Source: Nageia nagi (taxonomy: Eukaryota; Pinophyta). From it: 64,000 bases of DNA. Under the pieces are notes generated by a model. It was not told the origin of the DNA. It ran no database searches and saw only the letters and a list, made by a program, of their open reading frames with translations. The stretch covers positions 102,982,001 to 103,046,000 of the forward strand of contig JBITNC010000001.1 of NCBI GenBank assembly GCA_050084985.1, given 5' to 3'. The first letter of the stretch is position 1. Every line of letters starts with the position of its first letter. The position numbers were made by a program, and so were the translations under genes. This document shows positions 1 to 12,830 of this stretch, piece after piece.

Positions 1-668
1 TACTTACATAATACTTTCAATCTTGAAAGTTTTAGCGGAGCGCTGAGTGTATTCCTTAGGTGGAGCATCTAAGAGGGTTGTCAAGCTGAGGGATCTTGAC
101 AATCTACGACATTCATGGAGCAACATCTCCCATCAGGTGGTATCCGAGGTGGAGTCTCTACCATGCGAGTGGTTATCTAGATCTGTGTAAGGGCCCTTTG
201 GTGGGGAGGAGTTAGATTGTGAGGAGGTGCTACTATCCTATAGATCGTCTAGCATCATCAGAGAGTTTGTCCGACCCATTTCAACTCCTAGGAGGCTGAC
301 GTCAGCCCATTGGGCTAGGTTTTGTATTGATACTCATCATACATTTGAATATAAGTCGTGGGTACTTTGGATCTCAACATTGTATTCTTGTTTTGGCATC
401 GTTTGGTGCATTTGTGCATGTGAAGGCCAAACGTTGGCTTTGTGAGCATTGTTGTGTTGTGTATTGTGTATTTGGCCCATCGTTGGCATTGTATGGTGTT
501 TATGTGCTTGTGGGATCTCAACGTTGGCATCCTAGGGTTTTTGTATTGTCAAGTGGATGCCCTAGTTGGATTTCATTCATTGTAATTATTGATATTTGTT
601 GGAGACCCTGTTTGGATCATTATAGGAACACGTTGATTCATCCACCACCTTCAAACTTGTTGGGATAA
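1..668 (+). repeat. LTR-like fragment, retroelement debris
   Basis: No coding sequence is convincing here. The stretch shares ordered words with the left part of the noncoding element at 37610-38450: a 'ctacgac' block, then 'tggtat..ccgagg', then 'tctacc', and repeated 'acgttggc' words. This suggests both derive from one LTR family. The left end lies outside the window, so neither terminus nor target duplication can be checked. Confidence 0.35.
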
Positions 669-690
669 TTGATGGTGACTTTTGCCTTCT

Positions 691-2211
691 TTATCCCTTT
701 TCTTGTTCCACCTTCCTTGCTTGGTTTCCTCTCCTTTCTTCCCTGGTTATTGCAACTTGTATTTTCTTGATGTCCTCTAATGGTGTTACATTTTTGAATC
801 TCGCTTCTGACCCAAGGGGTTTGTGTACATATGGTGACCTCTTGTTCTTCTCTATGAATATTGCTATTCTTCCTTCTGGGTCATAGCTCTCGGCCACGGA
901 AAGTTTTTTGAATCTATACAACTTCAACTTTGTTTTGATGGTATCAACATCAACCCATTGAGAACAAGTGTACTCCCCAACAATGATAGGCAAGGTTATC
1001 GTGGCAACTTTCTTTTTCCACTCATTGTCGTGTAAATATGACATCTGATTACAAAACTCCATCAAAATTATTTTGTTGTTAATGTGCCTAGGGAGCATGT
1101 GTGGAGCTACCTGGGATTTATACACCTTGATGTATGTATAGTTTGAGTTTTGCAAGTGAAATCAGCGTGCCTTTGAGGGCATCTATAGCTGCATTTGAAA
1201 TCCTCTTAACCTGTGCTTCTCCTTTAATCTCCTTGAATATCTGATATTCTAAACCATTTGTTGTCATGCAATAATGGGAATACTGACTCCCAATCCACCA
1301 CTTTGAATAGCATTTCCATATTGGTGTTCCTTCCAAATACGAGTTCATATAGAACTTTTTGTTTGTCTCAATTGACAATATCTGATTGTTCAAGGAGGCC
1401 TCACTAATCGTCAAACCCCACCTTATCTTCTTTCCTTGTCCAATAAAAAATATGAAGGTGAAGAACTCTTTCTTGAACTTGATATCATCTTCTTTGCCTA
1501 ATACCTTGAATAGCAAACAAATCAACTTGGATATGGTGGGATGGAAATCGGTTCACTTGGCATTTAACAACGCGTTTCCTTTAAGCTCTCTTGCATTTGG
1601 ATGAAGCCACTCTCGGATTAGGTTGCCTTGTCCTTTCAACGACTCATAGAAAACTATGGAGTCCCCTTCTGTGCATTCTATCCTATCTCCTTCCCATCCG
1701 AATACATCCTCGACACCTTCTGGAGTGAACCTCATGATGATATTGTCATTGTTGTCACGAAGAGTTCGTGCTTCCACATCACACTACTTGGCCACCTCAT
1801 AGTACAACTCCAAAAAAGGGACTACTAGTGGTTTTATTGCTACCTTAACCAGTCCAGAATGATAAATCAAGTTAGTAGATAAACTTTCTCCCATAATCTG
1901 AGCTATCATCTCCAACATCTTCATAGGATCTGTACGTTGCCCATCTGTATCCCTGATGTTTACAAGGCCATTCTTGATGTGAGCTTTGGGAGATGGGTCT
2001 TCACTCGATTTTTTCAACTCGATTGCACTTGTTTTCTTGAGATTCTTTCAGCTCCTTGCTCAATTGTCCGAAGTGAGTTGCATTTTCTCCATGGATGATG
2101 TACCTCCAACGCCCTAGCCAATGAAGAGGAGAAGCTTTCTTGATACACTTTTGAGTCTTCAAGAAAATTCACCCACTTGGATGCCCTAGCGAGTTTAGAA
2201 GGGGAGAGCAA
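691..2211 (-). pseudogene. Broken gene of unknown family, probably retroelement-borne
   Basis: Minus-strand coding remnant of about 500 codons. The segments 2017-1784, 1777-1553 and 1525-1118 lie in one frame, separated only by a TAG at 1784-1786 and a TGA at 1553-1555. The first segment (from about 2211) and the last (1155-691) lie in another frame, so at least two frameshifts have occurred, near 2014 and 1150. The composition is that of a real soluble protein (mixed hydrophobic and charged, Trp-rich around 1250-1330), and the C-terminal end is Lys/Arg/Glu-rich. I recognise no catalytic motif or named domain. No ATG is visible at the 5' end, so the start is unknown. The flanking LTR-like sequence suggests an extra ORF carried by a retroelement, but a decayed host gene is not excluded. 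Confidence 0.45.
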
Positions 2212-2240
2212 ATTTGTGATCTAATAATGAGGGTAAGCTT

Positions 2241-2253
2241 CCCCTTTTATAGG
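2241..2253 (-). promoter_or_regulatory. Possible TATA box
   Basis: Read on the minus strand this is CCTATAAAAGGGG, a strong TATA-box match, about 30-40 bp upstream of the broken minus-strand gene ending at 691. It could be that gene's promoter or the promoter of a minus-strand LTR. Confidence 0.35.
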
Positions 2254-2389
2254 CAATTTCTAGGATTTTTCTAGGGTTAGTCGGCTAGGATCTTAAGGAT
2301 GTGTGTATTTATGGATGGACGCAACTTTCTATGCAAACTTGTTGCTAATTTCGAGGTTAACCAGCTCCTAGGGATGTGAGCGCATATCT

Positions 2390-3049
2390 TGGGAGGGTCA
2401 AGAAGGTTGTCTTTGTGTACATGTGTGCCAAGGAGGAGTTTTTAGTTTTAGACCTGGCGCACATCTTTTTATGGTCCAGTTGTTTATCTTAGTTTGGGTT
2501 TGCGCCCATGAGAGGAGGATAGGGCCAATGCAAGTCTCTTTGGGGTCAAAGAGGTTGTCACATGTGAGATTTGTGCCTAAAGAGAGGAATGCAAGCCCAA
2601 CACAAGTTTTGAAAGAGTCAAAGTGCCTGTCTTAGTTCAAACTTACATCCAAAAGAGTACACTTGGGCTTGGCGTAGATCTTCTAGGAGTCAAAGAGCTT
2701 GTCTTCTTCAAAATGTGTACCAAGGTGAAACATGCCTCGTACTTAGCCAATCTTTGTTCCTATTTGCTTGAAATCACCACCTAAGGCTTTTGGAGGGCTG
2801 GTGCAAATCCTAGGGAGGACATGAAGGTTTTCTCTGAGGTAACATGCGCCTGAGTAGGACTTAGTCAAATTTTTGATCCACATGTTCTAAAAAGCCATTT
2901 TATCATTTTTGGCCAGTCTTAGGCGCCAACATCTCCCAATTATGAGATATCGTTAGCTTAGTCACTCAACTTGAGCAGTTTCCTGTCGCCAAAATTTACA
3001 GGTCCTCAAATTTGCTGGAATTCGGGGTGTGTTGTGGAAGCCACAACAC
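2390..3049 (+). repeat. Degenerate minisatellite in LTR-like sequence
   Basis: A phrase of the form 'gggtcaaagagg/cttgtc...tgtgcc.a...gag' recurs near 2395, 2530, 2610, 2685 and 2810, at irregular spacings of about 75-135 bp. No protein-coding signal is seen. The block ends in a short palindrome (GTGTTGTG...CACAACAC, 3029-3049) just before a primer-binding-like site, so it may be the U3/R/U5 of an old LTR. Confidence 0.35.
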
Positions 3050-3050
3050 A

Positions 3051-3063
3051 TAGTATTAGAGCC
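3051..3063 (+). other. Possible primer binding site (initiator tRNA-Met type)
   Basis: TAGTATTAGAGCC differs from the usual plant initiator-Met primer site TGGTATCAGAGC by few bases and lies directly after an LTR-like block. It would mark the 5' internal border of a decayed plus-strand LTR retroelement. Confidence 0.3.
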
Positions 3064-3229
3064 TTGTTACTAATCTTTGTTTGAGTTTTGAAGAGCAAAG
3101 CTCTCTTGTGAAGGAATAGTAAAGTGACAAAAACTCCATTTTAATTTTGGAATAGATCTTCACTATGGAGGCCCAAGGTCATATTTACACCACCATAGGT
3201 TTGAAGGAGTTTTAAGTTTTTTTAGGGTG

Positions 3230-3500
3230 CGCTTTATTCGTTCAAATTTATATCTTGTCCATTGTGTGCATTTAAGTCTTGACTTTGGAGCTCAATTAAA
3301 GTTTGAGTCTTGACCATCAGTGTAGTGACATTTGTGCCTTGGAAGTCTACACTTTGGGGCCCAATTGAAGTCCGACCATCTGTGTGGCTACATATGCTGT
3401 GGGAGTCTCAACATTGGATCCCAATTGTTCAACCATTCACGTGGTGACATTTGCCTTGTAAGTCTTGATATTGGAGCCTATTTGCTTGACTTCTTATGTA
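3230..3500 (+). repeat. About 70-bp degenerate tandem repeat
   Basis: Three to four copies of a unit reading roughly 'gtgacatttg.cttggaagtct.acattggagcccaattg..gtc.gaccat' start near 3255, 3325, 3390 and 3450. No gene is seen between 3064 and 4167 otherwise. Confidence 0.4.
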
Positions 3501-4167
3501 GTACCATTCTTTTTTAAAATTTATTCATCCATCTTTGGATTAGATCTAGGTTTGGTCTTTGGCCTAGAATCTTCCTATCAACGAATTTCTTCTTTTGTTA
3601 ATTTCATAGTTCAGAATTTCTTTTGGAACATTAATTCGGGCTTCATTGTTCATGATTTTTGTTTTGATCGTGGTATTGATTAGATTTTCAACTCCATCCC
3701 TTGTTACCACATTTACCCATGTCAGTTGTGGTCTTGGTTCAGGCCTGTGTCTAGCAACTTGCACCATGTTTGTTTCTCAAATCTGGACAAAGATGTGGCT
3801 TTTCTGCAGCTCTACTGCAACTTGACTGTAACTTCTATTCAAAAATAGAAATGAAAAAAAAAATCTTTACTTAGGTCCTATAAGATTTATTTATTAGTCC
3901 TTCTTTATTAAGTTGTAAGAGAATATTCTGAAGTAATCTTTACAACTATTTTGTCCTCTTATGAGATTCCTCACACTTGTGAGGATGTGTCATTTGTAAA
4001 TTGTAACTCTTCTTTAAGACGAATATTATGTTGTCTTATGTGTCACTTTTAGAATATATGCATGCATCCTCTTGTCATGTGGATTAGATCACCAAGGTAC
4101 ACAATCTAATGCAAAGTGGAAAGACTAGACATGAAAACTGCTTACGTAACTCCTCTTCTCACCTGTA

Positions 4168-7100
4168 TATAATGTAATGTCCCACCATCCCCAAAACTTT
4201 ACAATTCAAAACACTCAAAAAAACTTAAAAAAATAAAACATTTTATAAATAAACCATATATTGAACTCCCCAAGCCTTCTGACCACCATAAACCTAAATT
4301 AGGAATAAAAAAGTCAACTAACGAAAAGAAAGTTAAATCTAAAAAGTTAGAAGATATTTCATTCTCATTGTTCATTCTCAGCTTATTCACATAGCAAAGT
4401 TTTATTATTGCACTTCAAAGTTCACTAAGGTTTTTTCCTTATCCAACAAAAGGGAAGTAGAGCCAAAAAGGTACTTGAATCTCTACTTCGACAATCCTAA
4501 CATTGCCCAATAGGACCCTCTTGGATGGTGGCAACTCTGTATAAAGGATGTACCAAACTTGAGATAACTTGCTATTTGCTTGCTATCTCATGTTGTTTGT
4601 TCCTTTGTTGTTGAGAAAAAATGGTCTACATATAGTTTCATTTATAGTGTGAGGAGGAACAAACTCACTTCTAAGTTCTCGTGGAGCAGAAAAGTAGTTG
4701 TGCACAATCCCCTTTGCCTTTGAGAAAAGGTAAAACAAGAGTACAAGGAATCTCTAACTACGAATTGATGAGGATCAATAGGGATCCATTGGATGATACG
4801 AGATCTTGTGATGGCTGAAGTTATCGACTCAAGTGCAGATGATTTTGATCGGTCAGGAAGCCCACTGAGAAACATTCTCTCACATGAGCTAACATATTCT
4901 CTCACATGAGCTAACATACTTTGAAGAATAGTTTTCTATTTTACTTTTAGCCATACTTCCCTCAAGCTATAAGATTTATATTAGATTTGGACTCAATTTT
5001 GGCATTTATCATTTGGCTAATAACATTGAAAACTTAAATATTATATAGCTTTAGTTGTCTTTATCCTAATCAATTACTAATGCTCTAGGATTATTTTTCA
5101 AGTTTTTTATTTTTATATGTATCTATGCATTCATGTATTACTGTGAAAGAAATCAAATTCAATATTTTATCTAATATTTTACAAAATCTTCTAATTTGAT
5201 GTATTTTTTATTTGCTATCCTTGGTGTCTGTAAGAAATTGACCTTGTTGTCCACAGCATGGAAAAAACCCATCCCAACATCCCCTTTTCCCAATACTTTG
5301 TATATCCTTGCTTTTTTGGCGAATGAGGTCTCTAATTGTACTTCCTTGCCTTCTACGATGGCTGATGCAGTTGGAAGGCTCCTTTTCTCCCACTTTATGT
5401 GCACCAATTCCCATTATCGGCATTGTTTTCATCTCTAGTTGGTGAAATTAGCATCCATTCAACCGTTTAAAGCACCAAAAATATCACTTCAATCCAAAAT
5501 GGGTTCTGTTCATTGTGATAACAGGTGTAGTTCATCAAACCAAATCCTAACTTAAAAGGATTGCAATAGTGAGGAATGCAATTTTGATGTTGATATATGT
5601 ACAACTTGACAACCATAGATGCATCAGAAAAATCACAACAGTTAGCATATAATGCAGGCATCTGTATATGTTAGGGCTTTTCCACAAGGCTAAGAAAATT
5701 GCTCTAACACCACTTTTAGGGATTCTCCATAAGGCCAGGAAAGTTCACTGATGCCACTCTTATGGGCCAAATATGGAGTACACTAAATTGCTGGAGCTTG
5801 AATCTGAAAAATTTGAGACTTGTCTAAAATTATACAAAATCTAAAAGGAAATTGGAAACACATAGATACCTGGATATGTTATTTGGGAATATATTGAAAA
5901 TGCAGCATCTGGATATAGAAACCCTTGGAAATGGAATTCGCTCAAATCCTTGATAACATTTTAATCTAGAATAAACCTTTTTTTTGAGATATGGAGATAG
6001 CAACTACATTAACTTACAAAAATAGGAAAAAACAGTAGATCCTGTTATTAAATATGAAGAAAAAAATTAAGGATTACAAAACCTTTTCTGAGATGTGTAT
6101 GGCTTCCAATATCAGGCCCAGAAACTCCAGTGTGATGTGGATGCTGCACTTGGCCTACAAGTGTCCCAATTTTTTTCTTTTTCCAAAACATCAAAGTCTA
6201 ATGCTCATTGGGCTTTTTATAGGTTATTTTTACCTTTTCTCCCTTTCACATTTTACACGTGGGATCAATAACATAAAATTACTTCATCACATTTATATAA
6301 AATAAAAGTATCTTTTCCCCTTTATAATTTTTCAAAACACAGTAACACTAATTAAAGTTAATTTACATGACAACTTTATTACCTCTAAATGCTCCTTTTT
6401 TATAAGTGTAACGTTTAGCCCTAATAAATGTTTCCTCTTAACATGACAATAACAATATAACACAAACAGAAAAGTCCATAATCAATACGAATATAAGGAA
6501 TCTATGGGACTTATAACAGAAGTACAAAGATTGCTGCTTTCATAGAACATTGTACTCTGTTTTCCCACTTTTTGAATATCTACATTGATCTCCTCTATCC
6601 TGATCTTTTTATCCTTCTTTTTGGCTAAATTCCCCTCTAGATCTGTTTGATTTGCATTATAGCTTGTCTTCTATTCTTCAAAGAGTAACTCATGGACTGG
6701 AAGTTGATCAGTCTCAATTAGTTATAACCTTGATATCTTGGTTCTTGGCATTTGTTTCATTTTATCTTAACACCATGATGAACTCACAGGTTGCATTGCC
6801 AACAGAGTCTTGATATTTGTTGAGGTCATCTTGCGTTGGAAGCAAATTTCTCAGAATGTAATTACTAATTAGTGTAAAAACTATCTACCTGGTTTGGGTC
6901 CTGACAACCTTGCTAACTGATCCACCTCTTGCTCAATTGGACATACTTGTCTGCTGTCATTTTATTCATCCAGCTGCGTAGCTGAAGTTTGAGAAGTGTG
7001 TCTGTATTTGTGTTACGCGTAAGACAACTTTGTTTCTCTCTCTTCTTTATTTATCCTTTTTGGATAAGACCACATTCTCTCGAGTCAAAGGATTTTGCTG

Positions 7101-7492
7101 CTACTGTATTGTTTGCTTAGGTTGCATATTATTGGAGCAGAATCATTTCAGTGTGATACTTTAATTTAATGACTTATTTCAATGATTGTTTGTCCTTTGT
7201 GCTATTGCGATAATTTGTTTGGAGCAAAATATTTCATTGTAATTATAAATTTTGAAATATATTAACAATTTGGCTTCTGGGGAGTTGTTTACTTTAATCA
7301 ACTAAAAATATTAGGAGAAAGGATTTCAACAATAGGAATTTGTTTATGCAACCTTAGCAGTTGATAATTGTGTTGAGGATGGTTGAAATTTGAACTAATA
7401 TCTATCTGTTGTTTGTAATTTTTTTTCATATAATGAACATGTTTTCTTTAGAGGCTCAGTGCATTTGATTTCAACATTTTTACTTCTGACAG
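4168..7492. other. Intergenic or intronic DNA, no gene recognised
   Basis: No coding exon could be supported. A sequence starting TGTAATGTCCCACC at 4168 looks like an LTR start. A 22-bp direct repeat occurs at 4870-4915. A minus-strand stretch at 5171-5407 has faint LINE-like wording (a G-D...FFH pattern) but cannot be confirmed. If the host gene begins upstream of the window, all of this is intron. Confidence 0.3.
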
Positions 7493-7538
7493 GAGTAAAC
7501 GACCTGAGTTCAATGCATGGCTGGCGGAAGTAAAGCAG
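7493..7538 (+). CDS. Host gene exon a (internal, partial gene)
   Basis: 46-bp exon bounded by 'cttctgacAG' and 'GTacttgg'. It contributes one base to the previous codon and then 15 codons reading SKRPEFNAWLAEVKQ, ending on a codon boundary that matches exon b at 13519. The EF..WL.E.K pattern resembles, from memory, the conserved start of the plant SCI1-like nuclear protein family (style cell-cycle inhibitor). That name is only a suggestion. The exon requires an upstream exon that I could not find in the window. Confidence 0.75.
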
Positions 7539-7688
7539 GTACTTGGTCATGGATTTTCCAAACATTTGTACATTTTCTGTTATAACTATAAGTGATGCAT
7601 ATTCAGCTCGGTGAGAGCAAATTGTTTCAGAAGTACATGTCTCCAACAATTCAGGATTTGTTGTGATATAGCCTGCACATGGAAGGAG

Positions 7689-7745
7689 GATTGGTAAAGT
7701 GGGTAGTTTCTATTGTGGATGTCAGAGTTCAAAACCCAATGCCCT
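7689..7745 (+). repeat. SINE-like fragment with tRNA promoter boxes
   Basis: Contains TTGGTAAAGTGGGTA, like a polymerase III A box, and GAGTTCAAAAC about 25 bp later, fitting the B-box pattern GWTCRANNC. A closely related 57-bp segment is at 57874-57935. Tail and target duplication were not identified. Confidence 0.4.
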
Positions 7746-10279
7746 TTCCATGGTTTAATGGTTCTACACTACTTGTGCATGCTCGGATAGCTAAGATGGA
7801 GCCTAATTACTTTTCTTCGAAATCAAAAAAGCATTTAACTAAAAAAAGAATCTATTAGATACACGTTCTCTCTGAAACTGCAATGTATCACATTTTTAAT
7901 TATTTAGATATTCAGAAGATACACTATTATATTGGTTGAACCCTAAAATGTGATTGCTTTGGTCATGCACAGTAGGTAATAAATGTTTTCTCATAACTTC
8001 ATGGTCTCAGCTGTATTTGATTTATCTTTCTGACAACTTGGGCTATGGCACTATGGATTGTATATTTTGTGTACCAGCAATGCTTTTTCTTTTTTGTAGA
8101 ATGCTTCAAAAGTTTCAAGTAGACAAATCGTTAGCTTCCTGCAATAGACATGCTCGCATATACTTGCGGATTTATTGAAAGTATTTATGATAATTTATAT
8201 TTAATGCCAAGAACACCTTAGTAAATAGGTTAAAGTAGCCCTCTCTAGAATACGTTAACTTGTGTGATGGTAACTCAATTTGCAATCATGGCTTGGAATT
8301 TGAGGTTTGGGTATACGAAGCAAAGATTTGGGTATACCTTAAAATTGTTTTCTACCCAAATCAATCAACATGTCCATCTTGTGCTTCTTGGTAAACCTTC
8401 AAGTTTAGGAGTTTGTGTATTGTTATTTCCAACCAAAACATGGGCATAGATAGTGGGTGTGCTTCTTCTATCTATTGCCCTTGAAACTATGTTGGCGAAT
8501 CTTCTACTTCTAGTTCATTGATTACCGAGCTCTATGAAAATGAATCCCTTCGTCACCCACTTGTTACCAATGTGATATTCTTTATTGCAATATTAATACA
8601 ATCCTTTATTCCTTTGCTTTGCTTCGTGTGATGTGTGTCAAATAGATATGTATGTAAGCAAATTGGTAATTACTTCTGTCTCTTGAGCTTGGTTTTAATA
8701 TTTGGAAAGCCTTGTGGCTAGCTATACTCCTCATCTCACTTTCTGTGGCTGTTTGAAATCATTCTTGGCTTATGGAATTGGAGATGATGTTGAATCGCAT
8801 ATTGTAACCCACCGATGTATAGTTCCAACAATTGATTGTTATTTGAGTTACATGCATGCATCAACAACTTCTATGTTGTAGAGTTGCCCACTAATTTGGC
8901 ATGTCTTGATTAGCTTATTGAAGTAGTTCTTTGTTCAATTGTTTTTATTTTCGACCAAATGAAATTGAAATTTTTTGCCCGTATATAATTTTCTTTTCCT
9001 TTTCTTGATAAACACCTATTAGTACCATTTCTATAGCTCAGTTTCTATATCAACTGAAGTGAGCATCACTTTATAAATTCAAAAGGATCATTCCACCCAG
9101 TGACCTATGCAGTACTTCAATACCATTCGACCTTTGTAGTCTGCCCTTGATAGGTAACCCCTAGGATTGAAATTATTTTGAATGAAAATAATTTCCCTTT
9201 TCCTAAACAATGATTGGGATGTTGTTGGTGTTCATGCAAAAACAGTTGTATTGTTGTGCCTAGTTGACTCCTATTGGTGAACATTTTTCCTTGAATGTTT
9301 TTTGTTTTATTTACTTAACATGGATGCATTCCCACCCTCCTTTGGTGTTGTGAAAATTTTTGACACCTTTAAATTTGCTGGAATTTGTGCAAAATCAGCT
9401 ATAATCAATACTGAAACCCCTGACTTAGGTTTTCCTTTTAGTATTTATTGCATCTTTCACCAACAAACCTGAGTATTTTGTCTCCTTACACATGAGAAAT
9501 CTTTATTAAGATGATAAAAGAATCTTTGTCAGTTTTATTATTCATTTTCACTGATAAAATGTGATCTCATACTCACTGTCACTCAATTTAACAGACCGGT
9601 GCCTTATCCCTAATTAGATTGTGCAAATTTGAGACAATTTATGAAAAGTTTGAAAGGAGAAGAAAAGAACTGTCATCAAATTGTTTCAAATGATGTAATC
9701 AACAAAAACAATGAAGAAAGTAGCAGTATCACATTGAAATGATGTAATATCATACAAAGCTGTAACACAACATGAAACAAGATAATATTTCAAAGAAAAA
9801 GCTCAGGATTTTATTAATCATCAAAGTTTATACAAATTCCCTCACTGTTACTCAGGGTTTGTCAAAATATACAAAAATCATTCAAATAATGTAGCAATCT
9901 TGTAAAAATCCCATTCTATGATAGTAATAGGAAATCTAATCCTGGCTTCTATCTTTACTGCTGGACATAATCACGATAGTATAATTCTCCATGAATAGCT
10001 TGTCTTGAGACACAAGAAGAAAAAAAGAGTTGGCTAGGGTTTGAAAGAAACTAAGGAAACAATATAACAGAGCTTCAGACACAAAATATACCTTAGTAAA
10101 AATGAGACTTATCCTTTCTCCTTATTCTGAAACTTATATATAGTCCACAATATATCTGACAACTGGCAGCAACCTTACAGATCTTCTATGACTTCCAACA
10201 CATGGAAAACATAAAATTGCCAACTGACAAATTACAACTGTAAAAAACCCTTGACAGTTGAAACATTCTTCCCTTGACT
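7746..10279. other. Intron sequence, no gene recognised
   Basis: AT-rich intronic DNA between host exons a and b. No protein-coding segment, LTR border or inverted repeat was convincing. The 3' part (about 9580-10130) may belong to the element carrying the broken gene that follows. Confidence 0.4.
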
Positions 10280-12041
10280 TTACATAAGTTGATGCATGTA
10301 AAAAGACAACTGACAAAAGTACAACTGTATACCATTAGCCACAATTGTATCATCTAAGCTAGAAATTTCAATCACCCTCTCCTCTGCATCTACATGAAAA
10401 TGAGCTATAGAGATCACCTGTTCACATTTGCTAACTAACTGATATAGATCCATTAAAGCTTCTCTCATTCCTCTTTCAGGAAAAGTAATCTCATCAAACC
10501 GTGAACCACAATAATCCTGGACAAATATTATCTCATTACCTATTTCCTGAAATATAAGCAAAGTACCAAAACTATGCATTATGGTTTGATGCCAATCCTT
10601 TACTTTATCAAGATTAATTGTCCGTAAAGTCAAACATTTTAAATAATTATCCACTTTATGGAAGACAACTAGAGACTGATCACACTGCCATAATCTCAAA
10701 TAATTTCTCTTGAACTTCAGTACAATCTCATCAATCTGATTATAAACACCTGAAACAGAGTCGAGTCTTGCATCTATTTTGCCAAGAGATGTTTGGACTT
10801 TGCCCCAAAAATTTACACAGGCTGATCACCACAGCAAACCGATTTATCGTATCTTCCTTAATTGCATCTCTATGGTTAGACAAAACCTTAGCAAAACTCT
10901 GAAAATAAAAAGAAACAGAAGAATTCGGAGGAATAGTAAGATCCAATGTCAATCTGGGAGATGTTCTTTCAACTTCAAGATTAATCAAAGCTTCCTCAAC
11001 AACTGGAGGCATTACTTCAGGTGAATCATAATATACTTCTTCAATTTGCACTTTTGAACTTGAGGGTTGATTTTGTAAATTTTTAACTTGTTGCTCTAAT
11101 CTTGCAACAATATCTTGATAATTGAGATTAGCAAACTCTTGTAAGTCAAGGCTCAGATTTCCAAGGTTAGAATGAGAAAAGGGAATTCTAACACTAATCA
11201 TACTCTCAGTAACTACCTGTATTGAGTCTTTGGGTATTTGAGCACTCAAAATAACCTGTCCTGCTTCCTTCCTAATTCCAATTATATGTATACCAACTGA
11301 TTTCTGTTTTGACCTAACATCACAAAGCTTGGATTTAGACATGTTCATATCAAATTCATCTTTATGAGTTGCTAGTAGTTCTTTCTTTTCATCTTCATCA
11401 AATGTATGATCTTCATACTGTCTCAACAAGGTTAAAGAGTTTCTTTGCATAACCTGTTCAAACTCCTCCTGTTTTGAAACCACTTGATGACCAACTGTTG
11501 TCATTACCATACCAGTGCCATCTGTTTTCATTCTTTTAAGTACTGGCCGATTCCCATCCTAAGGAACTAAAATAACATTATAACCTCATAGGAGTACATC
11601 CATACCTCCAGCCTCTTCAATTTGTGGCTTTAACCAAGAATTCATTACAATCCTTTGACTGTGCAAAGTGATAGCAGCAACATCACTTAAAGTCGGTGGA
11701 ATAAAAGTAGAAAAATCAAAAGCCCCTTGAGAAGACATAGGCACAATTGCTTTACTAGCATGCCTAATCAAAGTTATTTCCTTTTCACCCAATTTTTTAG
11801 AAACATTCTTTTGTAATGTAGAAACATAAGGATAATTCTTTTTTTACCATGCCTAAAGAGCCCTATTATCAATAGCCTTTTGTGTCATATTACTCTTAGC
11901 CACCTCTGTAACAGGTTTGGTGTATTCAATAATCAACTCTTTATCCTCTATGTTTTCACCACCTACTAGTTGAAAGGGCTCATATGCCATTTCTAGAGGA
12001 ATTGGATCCAAAACAGGTACAATTACATGGTCTTTTGGCAA
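10280..12041 (-). pseudogene. Broken gene of unknown family, about 590 codons
   Basis: Segments 12041-11853, 11792-11586 and 11531-10740 share one reading frame, interrupted by several stop codons (around 11853, 11840 and 11586). Segment 10699-10280 continues in another frame, so a frameshift lies near 10720. A Glu-rich stretch on the same strand at about 12290-12380 may be the N-terminal part. The central part has a heptad-like region ending in LEQQVKNLQNQ (about 11110-11060) followed by a Ser/Pro linker. I recognise no transposase, reverse transcriptase or protease motif. It could be an accessory ORF of a retroelement or an old endogenous viral gene, but the sequence alone does not decide. 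It lies in the intron of the host gene, antisense to it. Confidence 0.45.
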
Positions 12042-12539
12042 AGGGTTTTAACAACAAAGATGGACACTCAAAAATGGAGTTATTGCTGCCCCCTCCAGAA
12101 GTTTGTGTTTGTTCTTGTTGGACATTTGAGTTTTTTTCCCTTATTTCATTTTTACAATCAAAACTCTCACTTTCACTTATTCTGGATTTTGGAAAATGAA
12201 TTTTTTTGCCTGTTTAGAATATAGTAAACAAGGTAATAAATAACTAATTAAGAAATACAAATGGTGAGAAATAAGTGGTTTAAGTACCTTGGCAGTCTTG
12301 CTCCTCCTCACTATTGTGTTCTCCTCCTCATTGCTGTCTTTTTCCTCACTGCTGTTTTTTTCTTCTCAAGGATGCACACAAACAATATGGTTATGTTTTC
12401 CAATTTGGAATGCTTTATGGTTATGTTTTTAGGGTTTGGGGGAGGGGATGGGGACATTAGCAAGACCCAACCCCATGCTTTTTTTAAGTTGGGAATGTGT
12501 TTTTTTAAAAGTTGGGCATTTTTTTTGGCTGGGCACCCA

Positions 12540-12830
12540 TCTCCAGCAGGGAACGCCCTATGTTTCTTGGGAGCTCTTGAGAATGGCTAGTCATTCCGAG
12601 AACGAATGGGTCATTCCCGGAGGGTGGGCTATTTGGGAACTTTGGAATGGCTAGCCATTCTGAGAATGGTCGAGACGTTCTCAAAGTCAGGCCATTCGGG
12701 AACGACTCCCCTTAGACAGGGAATGTTCTTGGGAACATTTCCTTGTTGTTCCTCAAAAAGGGAATGACTCATGTGAGTTTCTATGTTCTCAAATGTGGGG
12801 AATGCGTTCCCGTGGAACCTTGAATATATT
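12540..12830. repeat. GC-richer block of repeated GGGAAC/ATTCC words
   Basis: Unlike its AT-rich surroundings, this block is packed with short inverted and direct words such as GGGAAC, GTTCCC, GGAATG and CATTCC (about 20 occurrences in 290 bp). Such clusters are typical of subterminal regions of DNA transposons, where transposase binds. It lies 5' of the unknown minus-strand gene at 10280-12041. Terminal inverted repeats were not found. Confidence 0.4.

Noticed and set aside
227-668. Two overlapping plus-strand open stretches
   Set aside because: Cys/Trp/Phe-rich composition without a start context, in LTR-like sequence; chance openings.
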